Assembly (NCBI GenBank): GCA_037102815.1
Contig: BTPP01000002.1
Span: 4,030,001 to 4,094,000, forward strand
Direction: 5' to 3'
DNA: 64,000 nt
Source: Neurospora intermedia
Taxonomy: Eukaryota; Ascomycota; Sordariomycetes; Sordariales; Sordariaceae
In this document: positions 1 to 11,262 of the stretch, one piece after another
Layout of the letters: each line of letters opens with the position of its first letter
Numbering within the stretch: the first letter of the stretch is position 1
Notes under the pieces: model-generated
Databases searched by the model: none
What the model was told of the DNA's origin: nothing
Seen by the model: the letters and a program-made list of their open reading frames with translations, nothing else
Made by a program: the position numbers and the translations under genes

Positions 1-692
1 GATGATCTTTTTGATATAGTGGATGGGCTAGGTGGCTAGCCCCCAAGACAAGAAAACATTCGCTTCTTTACCGTCCTTTATGATTTGACACAGTTTATCT
101 TCACTTCTTCTATCTTTTTGCATTTTGGACTAGGGAAACTTTTCTTTGATTTCGGCTGGGGTTGCTGGATAAAAACACTTGGAAAGACTTGAAAGATGAG
201 CTTGAGGAGGTACTTGCCTCTTGGCTCAGCTGACATTGCATGTTCAATCTATTTTTGGACACGGGATAGATGGAACAAAGACGTCTGGGTAGAAGGAAAT
301 GTTATAAGAGAAACGGCATGAATGAATCAATGCTGCCCATTTGGGCATCTTGTTGGGGCATCTTGTTGAAAAAAATGAAAGCTATTTCTCTAATCTGTCT
401 CTTCCGATATCTTGATGCGTGAATCTACAATGTTGTATCTGACAATGTCTAGACGAGGTGATGCACTGATGATCACGTATGACCCGCCTCCTCCCTCTAT
501 ATGCTAGTAGCTGTGTAAACTTGTAGCCCGCCATAATCTGACACATTAACCTCCAGTGTTGTGATACACAAGATCAAGACCACCAAACAACCGCACAAAT
601 ACAACATCAAGCCAGCTGTCCGGGTGCTCCTCTATCCATTCAGGCACCATAAATCTTTCCTCATAAGACCTCCATAGCCCATATTCCAGACA
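1..692. other. 3' flank without recognised gene
   Basis: This stretch lies downstream of the SNF2/RING gene, which is read leftward. It is mixed-composition DNA with no long reading frame. It probably holds the 3' UTR and terminator of that gene. I see no RNA gene or repeat in it. Confidence 0.5.
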
Positions 693-3600
693 CTAAGAAA
701 GCAGCTTCATAATATCAGCCATCCTCGTCTCCTTAACCTTCTTCTTACCATCCTGCTTTTCCTGGAAAGCTTTGCCGACCAACTCTCTCTTCTCCTTCTG
801 AATATCAAGCACACGTTCTTCAATTGAATTATCCATGACCAGTCTCCACACTGTCGTCGGCCTGGTTTGGCCAAGCCGATGGACTCGGTCGACGGCTTGA
901 TCTTCGATGGCGGGTGCCCACCAGCTGTCAGCAAGAATGACAGTGTCAGCTGAAACCAAATTCAGGCCCACGCTGCACACGCCCAAGCTAGCCAGCAAGA
1001 TACGCGTGTTGGGGTCGTAGTCTAGGGCGCGGATGGCGGCGTCGCGCTGGGCGGCGTTCATGCTGCCGTCGATCCGGGTGTAAGTGTACCCGGCTTCGTC
1101 TAGCTGGTGTTGGATGATGGTGAGGAAGGAGGTCCATTGACTGAAGATGATAATTTTGGAACCCTCCTTATCAAGGGTGCCTTTGACAAGCGCCAACACA
1201 GCTTCGGTCTTGGAGCTCTTGGTTTCAGACTCAAGTTCCTCTTCGTCCTGAGTGGCCGAGTGCTCGGGCGCTGGTTCAAGAAGTTTGTCTTCCGAGAGGG
1301 GAGCGCGGCACATGGGGCACTTTTGCTGCACTTCAATGACCTTGTCAATACAACCTCGACAAAAGACGTGCTTGCAATGTGTGATGATCGGGTTGCTCAG
1401 CGGGTCAATGCAGATAGGACACTCTTCTTGACTCTCGATGTAGAGTTGAAGTGCCTGTTGCAGAATGGCGCGGTTTTCATCGGTAAGATCAACCACATCT
1501 TTATCTGCGAGAAGCTCGAGAACTTCTGTGATGCGCTTCTTGCACAGCACCCAGTGATTGCAACTAGAGTCTGGTTAGCATCTTCACTGTGCTCAACACC
1601 TTCGAATACATACGTTTGTCGAAGCCTTAGCAGTCTCTCCAGGACACCCTGAAATTGTCCCTGTGAGCGCTTCGACTGCGTCCGGTAGTCTTCCAGAACT
1701 CCTTGTGCCTCAGATCTGATTCATGTGTTAGCTCACTAGCATTGTGAAGATTAGAAGATGTGGCGGAGCTTACAGTAAAGCATCGTACTTCTTCTGCTCA
1801 TCGGGCCAGAAGGTGATGCGAGAAATGTGTTCTGTCTTCTCCGGAAGCTTCAAATCAACAAACTTCATATCCTTCTTTCTGCGAATGCAGAGATCTCTCA
1901 TTAAACTTTTCAACAGAGCTTCACCCTTGGGCTCCCCGTTGGCAAGTGGCCTTGTGAGAACAGTGTTGAAGATTTCCGACTGTTCAATTCCGCCTGTTAT
2001 GCGGAGAAACTTGAGTAACGAATGGAGATCACGGATCGAGTTTATGCTATATGGAGAGTCTTGTCAGTACTGCACGTAGAGTCTCCAGATCGTTGATCGT
2101 CCAGGGCAACTTACATTGGTGTTCCGGTAAGTACCCATCTGGACTTGGCTTCCAATTTGCAAGCATTCTGAGCTACTTGGGCTTTGGCATTACGAATGCT
2201 ATATCAGGTTTGTTAGCATTGTAGGTAGGGTACCCAGACCATGCATTATTTGACCCACCTGTGTCCTTCGTCAAGAACCACTCTTCTCCAGCGAGTCTTT
2301 ACTAGAGCGTCATCGGACAAGGTTCCGTAGCTAGTAATCACCACATCTTGGTCTTGGAGGGTTTTGGCAAATTCTTTGCGTTTACTTCCATGATAGATGA
2401 CGATCTTTGGCTGATGTTCCTCGTGCACATGGCGTCTGATCTGCTGCTTCCAGTTGCTCATCACACCAACGGGGGCAACGATGAGAGTAGGTCCGGTACC
2501 CAGGCCTTCGGTCATGATGAGGCTGATGATCTGGATAGTTTTGCCGAGGCCCATGTCATCGGCACATATGGCGCCTGACATGAGCTGTGGGGGAGACTTG
2601 TTATAGAAGCCTGTTGCCATGTTGTGATACCGGCCGTCGGCGGTATGCTGCCAGAGCTGTACTGAGTCGGTAGACCCCTTTGCAGGCATTGTAGGGTTCT
2701 CTTTAGAGACCATCCAAGCAAGGCCTTGAAGCTGATAGGGAAGCAACTTTGCGCGCAACTTTTCGGGCTGGGAAGCCATTGGAAGGTTGGCCAGGTCCTC
2801 CTCACTCATAGCGAGGGACTTGATCATATCACCACCGGAGCGGAAGCTGGTGACCTCGCTCATCTTGGCCAACTGTTCAATTGTAACTTGGGGCTCCGGC
2901 TCTTGCGTTTGGCTAGGGAAGCCATAAGTACCATTGCCCCTGAGTTCAAGTGTCCGTCTTTTTCTCTGCTCCTCATTTGCTTTGCGTGTTTGGTTGAGTT
3001 GGGTGGCTTTGACGAGTTTGTCCTTTTTGAGCCGTTCCTCGAGCCTGGCTCGCTGAAGTGGGGCGCTCGTGCCATAGAAATAGAGTCGAACGGGGCAATC
3101 GTAGAATTCTTTCTCTCCAGTAAGCATGCCCTCAACTACAAGGTCGCCGTTGTCCTGAATTGGATTAGAATTAAAAATGGCTGAAGTGAATCGAGGGTAT
3201 ACGTACCATGTAAGGGGCTAGTTTAGCAGCAACGGTCCTCGGGATATGACCTATCTGTGCGCCCAACACGTTGTCTACACGAATAGCATTGGGGTCGTAC
3301 TGGTTCTGTGGTTCTCTCTTGCAGACAACCACTTCACCCGGAGAGGCTACGCCGTTGTAGTATCGCACACCGACAATCTTGCCATCTATGTTGAATTAGT
3401 GCGGGAAGTAGGCAGCAGTCGGAGGTATGATTTACGAACCGAAATGTCCATAGAATTCGAGGACAGGGCCAGGATCAGCCTGGGTAAGGTCAATGACCTC
3501 GGCTTCATCGTCCGACTCGAGTATGTCGGGCTGGGTGCTGAGCCAGTTCAGGGTGTCATGGATGGCCTGCACATGCTCCGGAGGACGATGCTGCGAGCTC

Positions 3601-3887
3601 GGAGTTGCTTGGCTGCTACGTGCTGTGTGAGTGCTTGTTGCTCCCTGGGTGTTGTGCCTGCTCTGGGCACCCTGTGTGCCTGATGGCGTTTGCCAAGGTA
3701 GTTGTCGTCGGCCGGAACTTGTTTGGCTCGACGAAGAGAGGCCATTGGTGCTGGTAGACTGTGGGACATACTGTGATTGAGAGGGCGCCGAGGACGAGCT
3801 ATCAGCGTTCAATCTACGGCGACGTGCTTCATCTCGGCGATCAGAAGCAGCCGCTCCGACGCCAGAAGTGTAGGGCCGCTTTGGCAT
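693..3887 (-). CDS. HIRAN-SNF2-RING DNA translocase/ubiquitin ligase (HLTF/Rad5-like)
   Basis: Seven exons give about 950 aa: 3887-3440, 3385-3207, 3154-2259, 2198-2115, 2046-1774, 1715-1614 and 1563-693. All junctions are GT-AG and keep frame. A low-complexity N-terminus is followed by a HIRAN domain (about residues 143-240). The SNF2 ATPase has Walker A DDMGLGKT near residue 410 and the Rad5/Rad16-type DEGH box, with the next exon giving IRN and later LTGTPI. A C3HC4 RING follows (CPIC, CKHVFCRGC, CPMC, about 708-750), inserted between the ATPase lobes, then helicase lobe 2 with QAVDRVHRLGQ. In this family HIRAN binds 3' DNA ends, the motor remodels stalled forks, and the RING polyubiquitinates PCNA. 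A nuclear role in post-replication repair is inferred. The family contains both Rad5 and HLTF/Rad8 members; which orthologue this is cannot be settled here. Confidence 0.93.
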
Positions 3888-4560
3888 TGTTGCTCAAGTT
3901 TGGCAGGATACGTATCGAACCCGCTCAAAATGCCTTCGTTTGAGGATACCAGAATGTTGTGGTTTCCACTTGTAGAAGGAAAGTTCCGATAAAGAAGAGA
4001 AAATTCGAGCCCCTCCTTCTACACTTTTCCAAACTCGCAGACGCGACACAAAGGTTGGAGAATGGGTTAGGTCGGAAATCAACCCTTACCTTCACATGTG
4101 CGAGTCGGAGGTTCGAGACACCGATGGATTTCCCCACACGGGAGAGAACGAACGCGGAATCCTTGTCGCTGCAATGCGAACTCACGTGATTCACCATCCA
4201 TCAGGTTTGGTCAAGGGAAGGATAAGATAAGAGACTGATAAAGTAGGGAATGACGTCACTCCCAAGTGGTTGAACAACCAATGTCCTCAGTTGTTGACGA
4301 AGAGCAAACTCGGGAGATTTGGGAACTAAACTTTTGATTAAAAGATATTCGGAAGATTTTAGGGATGGAAGAACTTTAGATATAATATGAGCCATGTCAT
4401 TGGGCGCATACGCAATTCAAAGGAAGGACATACAGTTCGATGCTGGTTTGTTTGTTAACTTCCGTAGTACACAACGTACTCGAAGTACTGTATCATACTC
4501 TGTACACTAGATGAAATCTATAACGAACGGTCCCAAACCTCGCAAGGATAAATCAAAATA

Positions 4561-4588
4561 GCTAACACCAATGATAAAAGGTGTTAGC
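4561..4588. repeat. short inverted repeat
   Basis: GCTAACACC and GGTGTTAGC are perfect 9-bp arms around a loop of about 10 nt. The site is intergenic. It could be a small hairpin in a 3' UTR or chance; no element ends were recognised. Confidence 0.45.
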
Positions 4589-5113
4589 CGGATTTGATAT
4601 GGCATTTTTCACATCAGAAATAGCGTATACAAGGTGGGATCACGCATTAGTTAGCTATGAAAACGCATAGGAAAGTTGACACGAGGTCTCGAACTAACAA
4701 CCAAACCAGTACTGGACTGTACAGAAAAAGCAGTTATCCACAGAGTGAAGAACACGATAATATGCAAGGGCCCGACGACAAAGGTGATGTTACACGTAGC
4801 ATGTTTCTTTGAAGATATATATATTTTTATAGGATTCCGTTATCCTGACCATCACGCTGTGTCCAGAGAAGAGCAGAAACATTTCAGACTTTACCAACTC
4901 GTAAGCGTACAGTACATCATGATGAAAGTGTACAAAGAACCATAGAACTTCCAGCATCATGACCTCATTGAAACCCCTCGACACAGCGAGCAGCCTTCCA
5001 TGCGCTGCATATCACAGCAAACTTGAAAAAGTATGCCGTCCTGTCAATGGACGACCGATAGCAAGATCGTCATATCCGTCATATACACATTGATGCGCTC
5101 CGAACGCCGCCGG

Positions 5114-5141
5114 AAAAAAAAAAAAAAAAAAAAAAAAAAAA
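5114..5141 (+). repeat. poly(A) homopolymer tract (28 A)
   Basis: An uninterrupted A run, followed by GG and a further A8. It is intergenic, just beyond the 3' end of the 5365-6139 gene. It could act as a nucleosome-excluding tract; its length should vary between strains. Confidence 0.9.
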
Positions 5142-5364
5142 GGAAAAAAAAGGCAACGCATATAACAGGATCGTTTCTAACCGTCACTGTAAAGATGGAA
5201 CAAAGCCCAACTGTTAGCCTCCATTGACTCTCTCGCGGGTGTGAAATGTTCTTCGTTGACAATTGTCATAAGGGGGAAGAACTTGGACTCGAGCACAAAG
5301 CCCAAGCCACCCACACAACTGAAAGAAGGGATAATCAGGAAAGGGAAAAGGAAAAGGGATTCAC

Positions 5365-6139
5365 CTACAGCAGAGCCAGCGTTATATCACCATGAATGTG
5401 TGCCTTCAGCTCTATTTCCACCTCTAAATTGAGGTCTAATCTCAGCCTGAGAGGGTTCTTGCCTCCACCGCCACCGCCGCCTTGCTGCATCTGCTGTTGT
5501 TGCTGCATCAACATCATCTGGTTTTGCTGTTTCTGCTGCTGCAGTGCTTGCCTCTGGCGGTACGACTTTGGCTCTTCTTCTTCGGAATCCTCTTGGTCGG
5601 CAAAGCGGGGACGGCGACGGCGACGAGGCCTTTCAGCAACCTCCTGGTTGCGGTTCTTCTTCTTCCTCTTATTTTCGTCGCGCATGAACTTGGGCTGCGG
5701 AGCTTCCTCGTCCTTGGGCGTGGAAGGCTGAGATTCTGAGGAAGACTCCGCTTCAATGGTAGCGGCGTGCTTCTTAGCACTGCCACCTGCTTTCTCTTCC
5801 TCTTCCTCTTCCTCTTCCTCTTCCTCTGCCTCGGAATCGTCTTCAGACCTGTCGTCATCATCGTCGTCATCATCATCATCATCTTTCTGCTTGTTGTTTA
5901 CTTGTTTCTGGTTGTCTCCATCTTCTTTATCATTCTCTTCGTTGTTATCGTCGTTGTCATTCTTTTTGACGTTGCTGGTCTCTGGGTTGGATCCCGTTGT
6001 TCCATCCTGGGTTTGTTCCGTGTGTTCATCCTTCTTCTCCGCAGCATCTGGCTTTGGGGCCTGGTCGTTGTTGTTTGGTGTCTGGGCGATGTTAGTTGCC
6101 AGCGTCGACCTCCATCGGGAATACACTCACAGGATCCAT
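5365..6139 (-). CDS. acidic low-complexity protein with amphipathic C-terminal strand
   Basis: Two exons: 6139-6131 (MDP) and 6081-5365, giving about 241 aa. The intron has GTGAGT, a CTAAC branch point and CAG. Order: a polar N-terminus, long Asp runs (near residues 75-85) and Glu runs (near 95-110), a basic Arg/Lys stretch, a Gln/Met-rich stretch, a Gly run, and a final 28-residue segment. That segment alternates hydrophobic and polar residues (LRLRLDLNLEVEIELKA, then HIHGD). About 20 of its 28 residues match the end of the 8904-9272 protein. The function is not known to me. The body is probably disordered with a terminal beta strand as the only ordered, conserved part. The stop TAG lies inside GTAGGT, a possible splice donor, so the true C-terminus may differ. 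Confidence 0.75.
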
Positions 6140-7147
6140 CTTCTTTACTGGTTATGTCTATTTCTGCGCAAGGTTGCTGTGGTAGGGGTGTCACGAAGAC
6201 AGAAGGGAAAGGAAAGAGAGACGTTTTGACTTTGCAGATGAGTTTCTAGAGAACAGCTAGAACAGGAGACTGTAAAGAATACCTATTGAAAAGGTTAATG
6301 CAGGTTTAAAAGACAGGACACATATTTGGTAGGTATCCAACCTCTCCAATAATTCCGGACAGAGGTCATGTTCACAAGGCAGCCCAAGATCATCAACAGG
6401 GTCACAGCGCGAAAGAACGGAGCAAAAGTCGAGGACCCTGATGCAATCAACTCATGTCATCATACCTTGAAGACTGAAACAGAAACACATGGCTTCCCAC
6501 CATAAGACCACCACATGCAGGTAGCTCTCCATCCACTTATCCACTGCGCGACGAAGCTGACTTACCCCAGTTTCCCCCAGAGTGACGACATGGGGAGCCG
6601 TTTCCCAAGACCTACCTCTAAAGGCTGTAATGCCGTCCCAAAAACGGAGCATAATACCCGTTCTCTTGCATAAACCACACGCCCACCTGCTGCGTGTCTG
6701 ATGAAGCCCTTGCACATCAGACGAAGTCGTCGCATTGAGTTCTATCGCGGGGATAAGCGAGCTATGACGTCGAACCGACCTAAAGAGCGGATCTTATTTG
6801 GACATCAAGCTTTTGGAGGGTGGGATCGCGAATGTTACGTGCATTGAGATGACATCGAGGCGACAGGGGGGGTGGGGGTGTGGATACAACATAACACCTA
6901 CAGCTAGGGACGCATCGCCAGGCACGAAACAGTTTGATTTTAAGAAGAAAAAGAAACGGATGCACGCTAACTGTGGGTAATTATAGTATATGGTGTCTCT
7001 AAGTGGAAGGAAGCACCCGGTAATACTACATGCCCAACATTCAACCAAAGCGAACTACTACCACATTTTTTGTTCCAAGGCCCGAGAGACACTCGCTGTT
7101 ATCAACCTACTCAATCAAGCAAACCCCAGCTACGGAATCCAGGAGAT
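6140..7147. other. divergent intergenic region
   Basis: About 1 kb between the divergently read genes at 5365-6139 and 7148-8170. It probably carries both promoters. I see no repeat or coding signal that stands out. Confidence 0.5.
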
Positions 7148-8170
7148 ATGGTTATCGGCCTTTTGATCATTGCGGGAATTCCCACAACAATAGGCGTCTG
7201 CGAAGCCTTGAGTGCGCAGAAAAAAGCCAATAACGCATCTAAAGAGAAAGCCAAGTTCCAGTTGACAGCCACTATATCCCTCGATGGAGGACCGTCGGAA
7301 GAGTGTTTTTGTGTGTTGAGAGATGGAAGAGTAAGTTTGGTTTCCATTTACCACCATTCAACTGTCATCCAGACTTCGGATGGAGAAGCGATGAATGACA
7401 TCAGCCCCCCATTTCCTGCACCCCCCACCATACCTCTATGATACCCTTTGGCTTACACGTCTTGACAGTTATGGATCGATCATCCCGACTATCCCATGCC
7501 AGGCCATAGGTTTATGGGCTACTACTTCACATACCCCTCTGAAGAGAAGCACCTCGGCATGGTGAGCACGATAGCAGATGATCCGCCCATGCTAAACTGG
7601 ATTTATTGCGATAAGGACACTGGCATGGTTAAGCACGGCGGCCGTCAAGCTACCATTGGACATACCATCGGTCCTTGGTACTGGAGCGATGACGAGACGT
7701 GGCTGACGCTCGAAGGGGATACCCTACAGTTTGTTGCTGTTCAAGACGAGGATACCCAGAGATGGTGCATTTACTGGGACAAGGATAGGAAGATCAGGGG
7801 ATCAAGCGGTAGCTATGGTGGAGAGGAAGATTATTCAGACGAGGAATCAGAGGAAGAACCGGAAGAGTCAGAAGCGGAAGATGATTCTGAGTTCAGCGGC
7901 AGTGAAACCGGGGAACCAAGAAAGCCCCTAAAGACATTTGAAAAGAAACCCAAAGAGGAAACTGGGAAGAGCGAGGGCCAGGAAACCGGAGGTGGAGACA
8001 CCAAGGGGAAGAAGACAGAGGTGAAAACGGAGGACAAGCAGGATAATGATGGGGAAGTTCCTCCTGCTCTGCCGCAAGTACAGAAGCCTGTGAAATGGGT
8101 TCCTATCCTGCTGCGTCGTCGAATGCAGTTAGGGATGGAAAGCCGATACGTCAAGGGTGCCAATGGCTAG
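7148..8170 (+). CDS. conserved fungal protein of unknown function
   Basis: Exons 7148-7330 and 7469-8170 encode about 294 aa. The intron (GTAAGT to CAG) joins VLRDGR to LWIDHPDYP in phase. The N-terminus has a hydrophobic segment (MVIGLLIIAGIPTTIGV) that could be a membrane anchor or signal anchor, followed by a charged helix rich in Ala/Lys. The central folded part (about residues 40-165) is rich in Trp, Tyr and His: HRFMGYYFTYPSEEKH, DDPPMLNWIY, GPWYWSDDE, RWCIYWD. The tail is acidic and then Lys/Glu-rich. From memory, close relatives occur widely in Sordariomycetes with no assigned role. It sits between two genes that share a C-terminal motif, which suggests a functional grouping (inference). 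Confidence 0.8.
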
Positions 8171-8903
8171 GAACGTACCTAGGTAGTGGTATGGATCATG
8201 CAGGGATAATACAAGAATTGCAATGTGATGAGATGGTGGGCTCACTGCATAAGATCGAGATATGTATCATGAAATGAAGGGTAGCGGTGATAGGGCCCTG
8301 AAATTGTCATCAATGCTGATATTAGTCGGGTTTTTGACGACCAGGGTGGCTTGGCCCGGTCTTGTCACATTTATGCAACCCTGATAGCAAGAAAACGAAA
8401 ACTGGATTCTAACTTGGTCTTGTCTCCGCTGATGTTCACCTCATGGCTGAGAATTCAACCAACTAGGAGAGAGAAGGGGGAGATGGCTGCACAAGGCACC
8501 CAACAGCCGACTTTAACAGCACAAATGATGGGGAATTCCTGGCGCATACTACATGCAGTCCCGTATGGTGGACTTGCATAGCATAGGCATGCGTGACGGG
8601 ACTGGGGTGTTGCAACGTCCTCGCCACCAAACAGGAGGTAGCCTCACCGGACAACGGGATCTCGATGACTTCATTGCTGAAGCTCGGTTCCCATGGTCCC
8701 TGTGTTAGTTTAACCACTCTTTGGACCACACGTCAAGATACCTTATCTTAATAAAGGCTTGCTCCTTCTTCAGTATTTGAGACGTTCCGAGAGAGACAGT
8801 TCATAAATTTTTGCTGAAAAGACATCAGTGCTTGACACCGACCAAACTTCGTACCTTTTTTTTCGGATCTCAGATACATCAACATCTACCAAACACCGCC
8901 AAA
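8171..8903. other. intergenic spacer
   Basis: About 730 bp between two plus-strand genes. It contains TACCTAGGTA at 8176-8185, a palindrome seen again at 34021. The last 100 bases before 8904 look like a typical C/A-rich leader. Confidence 0.45.
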
Positions 8904-9272
8904 ATGTCCACCCAAAGCGGCTCTGACACCAGCAAGAAGCCCAAGCGCCAGCCAAAGAAGCAGACGCAGACCTACGAATCCGAGTCCGAATCCGAGGACC
9001 ACGCCCCCCCTCCCCGGCGCAAGCGCGGCAAGAAGCAGGGCCCTCTCGACTCACTCGCCCTCGACAACGTTAACAACACAGTCGGCGGTCTCACCCAAGG
9101 CGTGACGGGCGCGTTGGGTGGCGTCGCTGGCGGTGCTGTCCAAAACCACCAACAAGGTGGTGGTGGTGGTGGGAAGTCCGACACCTTGAGGCTTCGACTG
9201 GACCTCAATCTTGACGTTGAAATCCAATTAAAAGCGCGCATCCATGGTGATTTGGAGCTGGCTCTGTTGTGA
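8904..9272 (+). CDS. small protein sharing the amphipathic C-terminal strand
   Basis: One exon gives 122 aa. The start context CAAAATGTC fits the fungal consensus. Order: basic N-terminus (KKPKRQPKKQ), a Ser/Glu stretch, a second basic patch (RRKRGKK), a Gly/Val/Leu segment that could lie on a membrane (GGLTQGVTGALGGVAGGAV), a Gly run, and the terminal segment LRLRLDLNLDVEIQLKA followed by RIHGDLELALL. The end matches the protein at 5365-6139 closely, while the bodies do not align; both have a Gly run just before it. The stop TGA lies within GTGAGT, a canonical splice donor, at the same place as in the other gene. A short further exon is therefore possible. Function unknown. Confidence 0.78.
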   Translation: MSTQSGSDTSKKPKRQPKKQTQTYESESESEDHAPPPRRKRGKKQGPLDSLALDNVNNTVGGLTQGVTGALGGVAGGAVQNHQQGGGGGGKSDTLRLRLDLNLDVEIQLKARIHGDLELALL

Positions 9273-9336
9273 GTAGTCTTATTTCATCGTCGTCGTGATC
9301 TTTTTCGTGGTGTTGCGATTCTGCGAATAACTTCAA

Positions 9337-9367
9337 CCCCCCCCCCCCCCCCCCCCCTTTTTTTTTT
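9337..9367 (+). repeat. C21T10 homopolymer tract
   Basis: 21 C followed directly by 10 T, about 65 bases downstream of a stop codon. It is G4/i-motif-prone and likely to vary in length. Confidence 0.9.
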
Positions 9368-10502
9368 CACCCCACCCCACCCACCCATTTCTTGACCTGC
9401 ACATAAAGAACACCTCTTGGCTTTTGGATGAGAGCGATGAGAGAGTTTGTTTCAGGCATGTTGCTTTTGTTGCGTGCGTTGAAACTTTTCCCTCCATCTG
9501 CGATTACCAAATGACCAACGCCAGTGGATTCTTCTCAGTCTTTGATCACGTCACACTCTACCTACATACCTACCTCTACCTATCCATGAAACCGTTCAAC
9601 CCCTGTTTCTTGCCTTGGGCTAAAGGTCGATGTAGAGAAACTTGAGTTCATGTCTTGAAAGGGGCGCCTCAACCCCGCCAAACAAGACACAGAACTGGTT
9701 CACGCGCAGAACCACAATCCAGACATGACTTTGTCTTCTGTTGTACGATTATGGCGCCCGGATGAAAGGAGAAGGAGAAGGACGGGAATGTCCTGCATGG
9801 CGCAACTTTCATCATCACCGTTCGAAATCAAGAAGAGGAAGCAGAAAAGGTTACTGAGACATGGGACTAATTCTTTAGGAACTGAAGCAACTAGTTTCCC
9901 CCGGTCCAGTACCCTGCCGTTCCCCGTTTGAACTGGCGGCAGCGGAAAAAGCTTCTTTTGGTTGGGAATAGGCGGAGTTTGTCGGATTGTATGGGAATCG
10001 GAATTGAGATACGAATTCGGCTTAAGATTGGGATATGATTATGAAGAGTTCATGAAAGGGAAAGACGGGAGAGAGAAGAAGGTTCTTTGCTTCTTCTCAC
10101 ACATTGTCAAAGGAGTTTAATGGCATTCTGTGGTTCTGGTTTCGATTCTTTGGGGCCTGTATAATTTTTTGATTCTTCTCAATAAGCGCTATACATAATG
10201 CCTATAAGTTCCTGCTGGATTTTAATTGCACCTGGAACATACCTAGTATTCTGTTGTTCCGCTATCATGGCTGTTGCTGCTTTGTTGAGAGAGCGTTGTC
10301 CATCACGATAATTCTCCCACCTCCCGGTCGCAGAACAAGACATGAGTTTGACACCCGATCACGTCAAGAACAATAGCCATTGTGCAACGCGATCCTGCCA
10401 ATTCCTTGTAATCACAACTCAAGTCAGGGTGACGGATCTCTGAACCTCCCAGGCCAGCACCCGTGACATGGGAGGAATCCATGCCACGTCTGCTGTGTCA
10501 CC

Positions 10503-10606
10503 TAACCCGGCTCGTCCGAGATAAAATAAGTGAGACTAACCAATATGCCAAGGTTAACCCGGCTCGTCCGAGACAAAATAAGTGAGACTAACCAACAGGC
10601 CAAGGT
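10503..10606 (+). repeat. two tandem 52-bp units
   Basis: The unit beginning TAACCCGGCTCGTCCGAGA occurs at 10503-10554 and again at 10555-10606 with about three differences, two of them C/T at CpA sites. A simple duplication, possibly touched by RIP-type transitions. Confidence 0.88.
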
Positions 10607-10929
10607 AAACCAGTCTACTACTATTCGTTAAGATTAAAAGAAAAGGCCGTTGCAAAAGTGGGATGGGGATTACAATAAGTCAAAAAGACATCGGCTAGAG
10701 TCTTATTTGCATATTTTCATTTAGAAACTGCCTCGAACTTCAAAACCGAGGTGTTACAGGGAAGTTTGGATGCGTAGTAGGAGTATACCCAAGGTATAAT
10801 GTCAAAGGTCTCAACTGTTTTGTCTACGACAACGGGAGCCCGGCCCGAAGGTGGTGCGCCAAGACATCGTTGCACTAACACTTAGACCAAGGGAACCACG
10901 GGGCAGCAAGGACCCGCATCGACATTCCA

Positions 10930-11242
10930 TTCCCACACTCAAACGCCTATGTAGTCTTGGCGAACGTGTGCGTGTACACATACATTATACAACTCTTTGG
11001 CAAAACGGACTATCGAAATAAAAGACGAAGATGAAGAAATTCAATTATCCTATGAAAGAAACTATTTTCTTAATAGTCCTAAGTATACTGATTCTGAATC
11101 TTGAGTCGGTTTTCTTTTATTACTTTATTTGGTAGAGGTATAAGCAAATAAAATCTCATCGATGGTCCGTTTTGCCAAAAAGTTGTGTGTGTGTGTACAC
11201 GCACACGTCCGCCAAGACTGCACAGGCGTTTGAGTGTGGGAA
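10930..11242. mobile_element. foldback/inverted-repeat element, about 313 bp
   Basis: Two arms of about 80 bp, 10930-11010 and 11162-11242, are reverse complements with few differences. They end in TTCCCACACTCAAACGCC and enclose about 150 bp of AT-rich DNA. Arm differences are mostly transitions, several at CpA/TpG, as RIP would leave. No target duplication was recognised and there is no coding capacity. It resembles a MITE or foldback element. Confidence 0.75.
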
Positions 11243-11262
11243 CAACTTTCCCCTGCTGCACT

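Larger units (their letters stand above)
3888..5364. other. intergenic spacer
   Basis: About 1.5 kb between the start of the SNF2/RING gene and the 3' end of the next minus-strand gene. It holds a 9-bp-arm hairpin at 4561-4588 and a 28-A homopolymer at 5114-5141. No coding signal is convincing. Confidence 0.5.

Noticed and set aside
3877-4197. Short frames just upstream of the SNF2/RING gene
   Set aside because: They overlap the presumed promoter and 5' UTR on both strands and show no conserved features.
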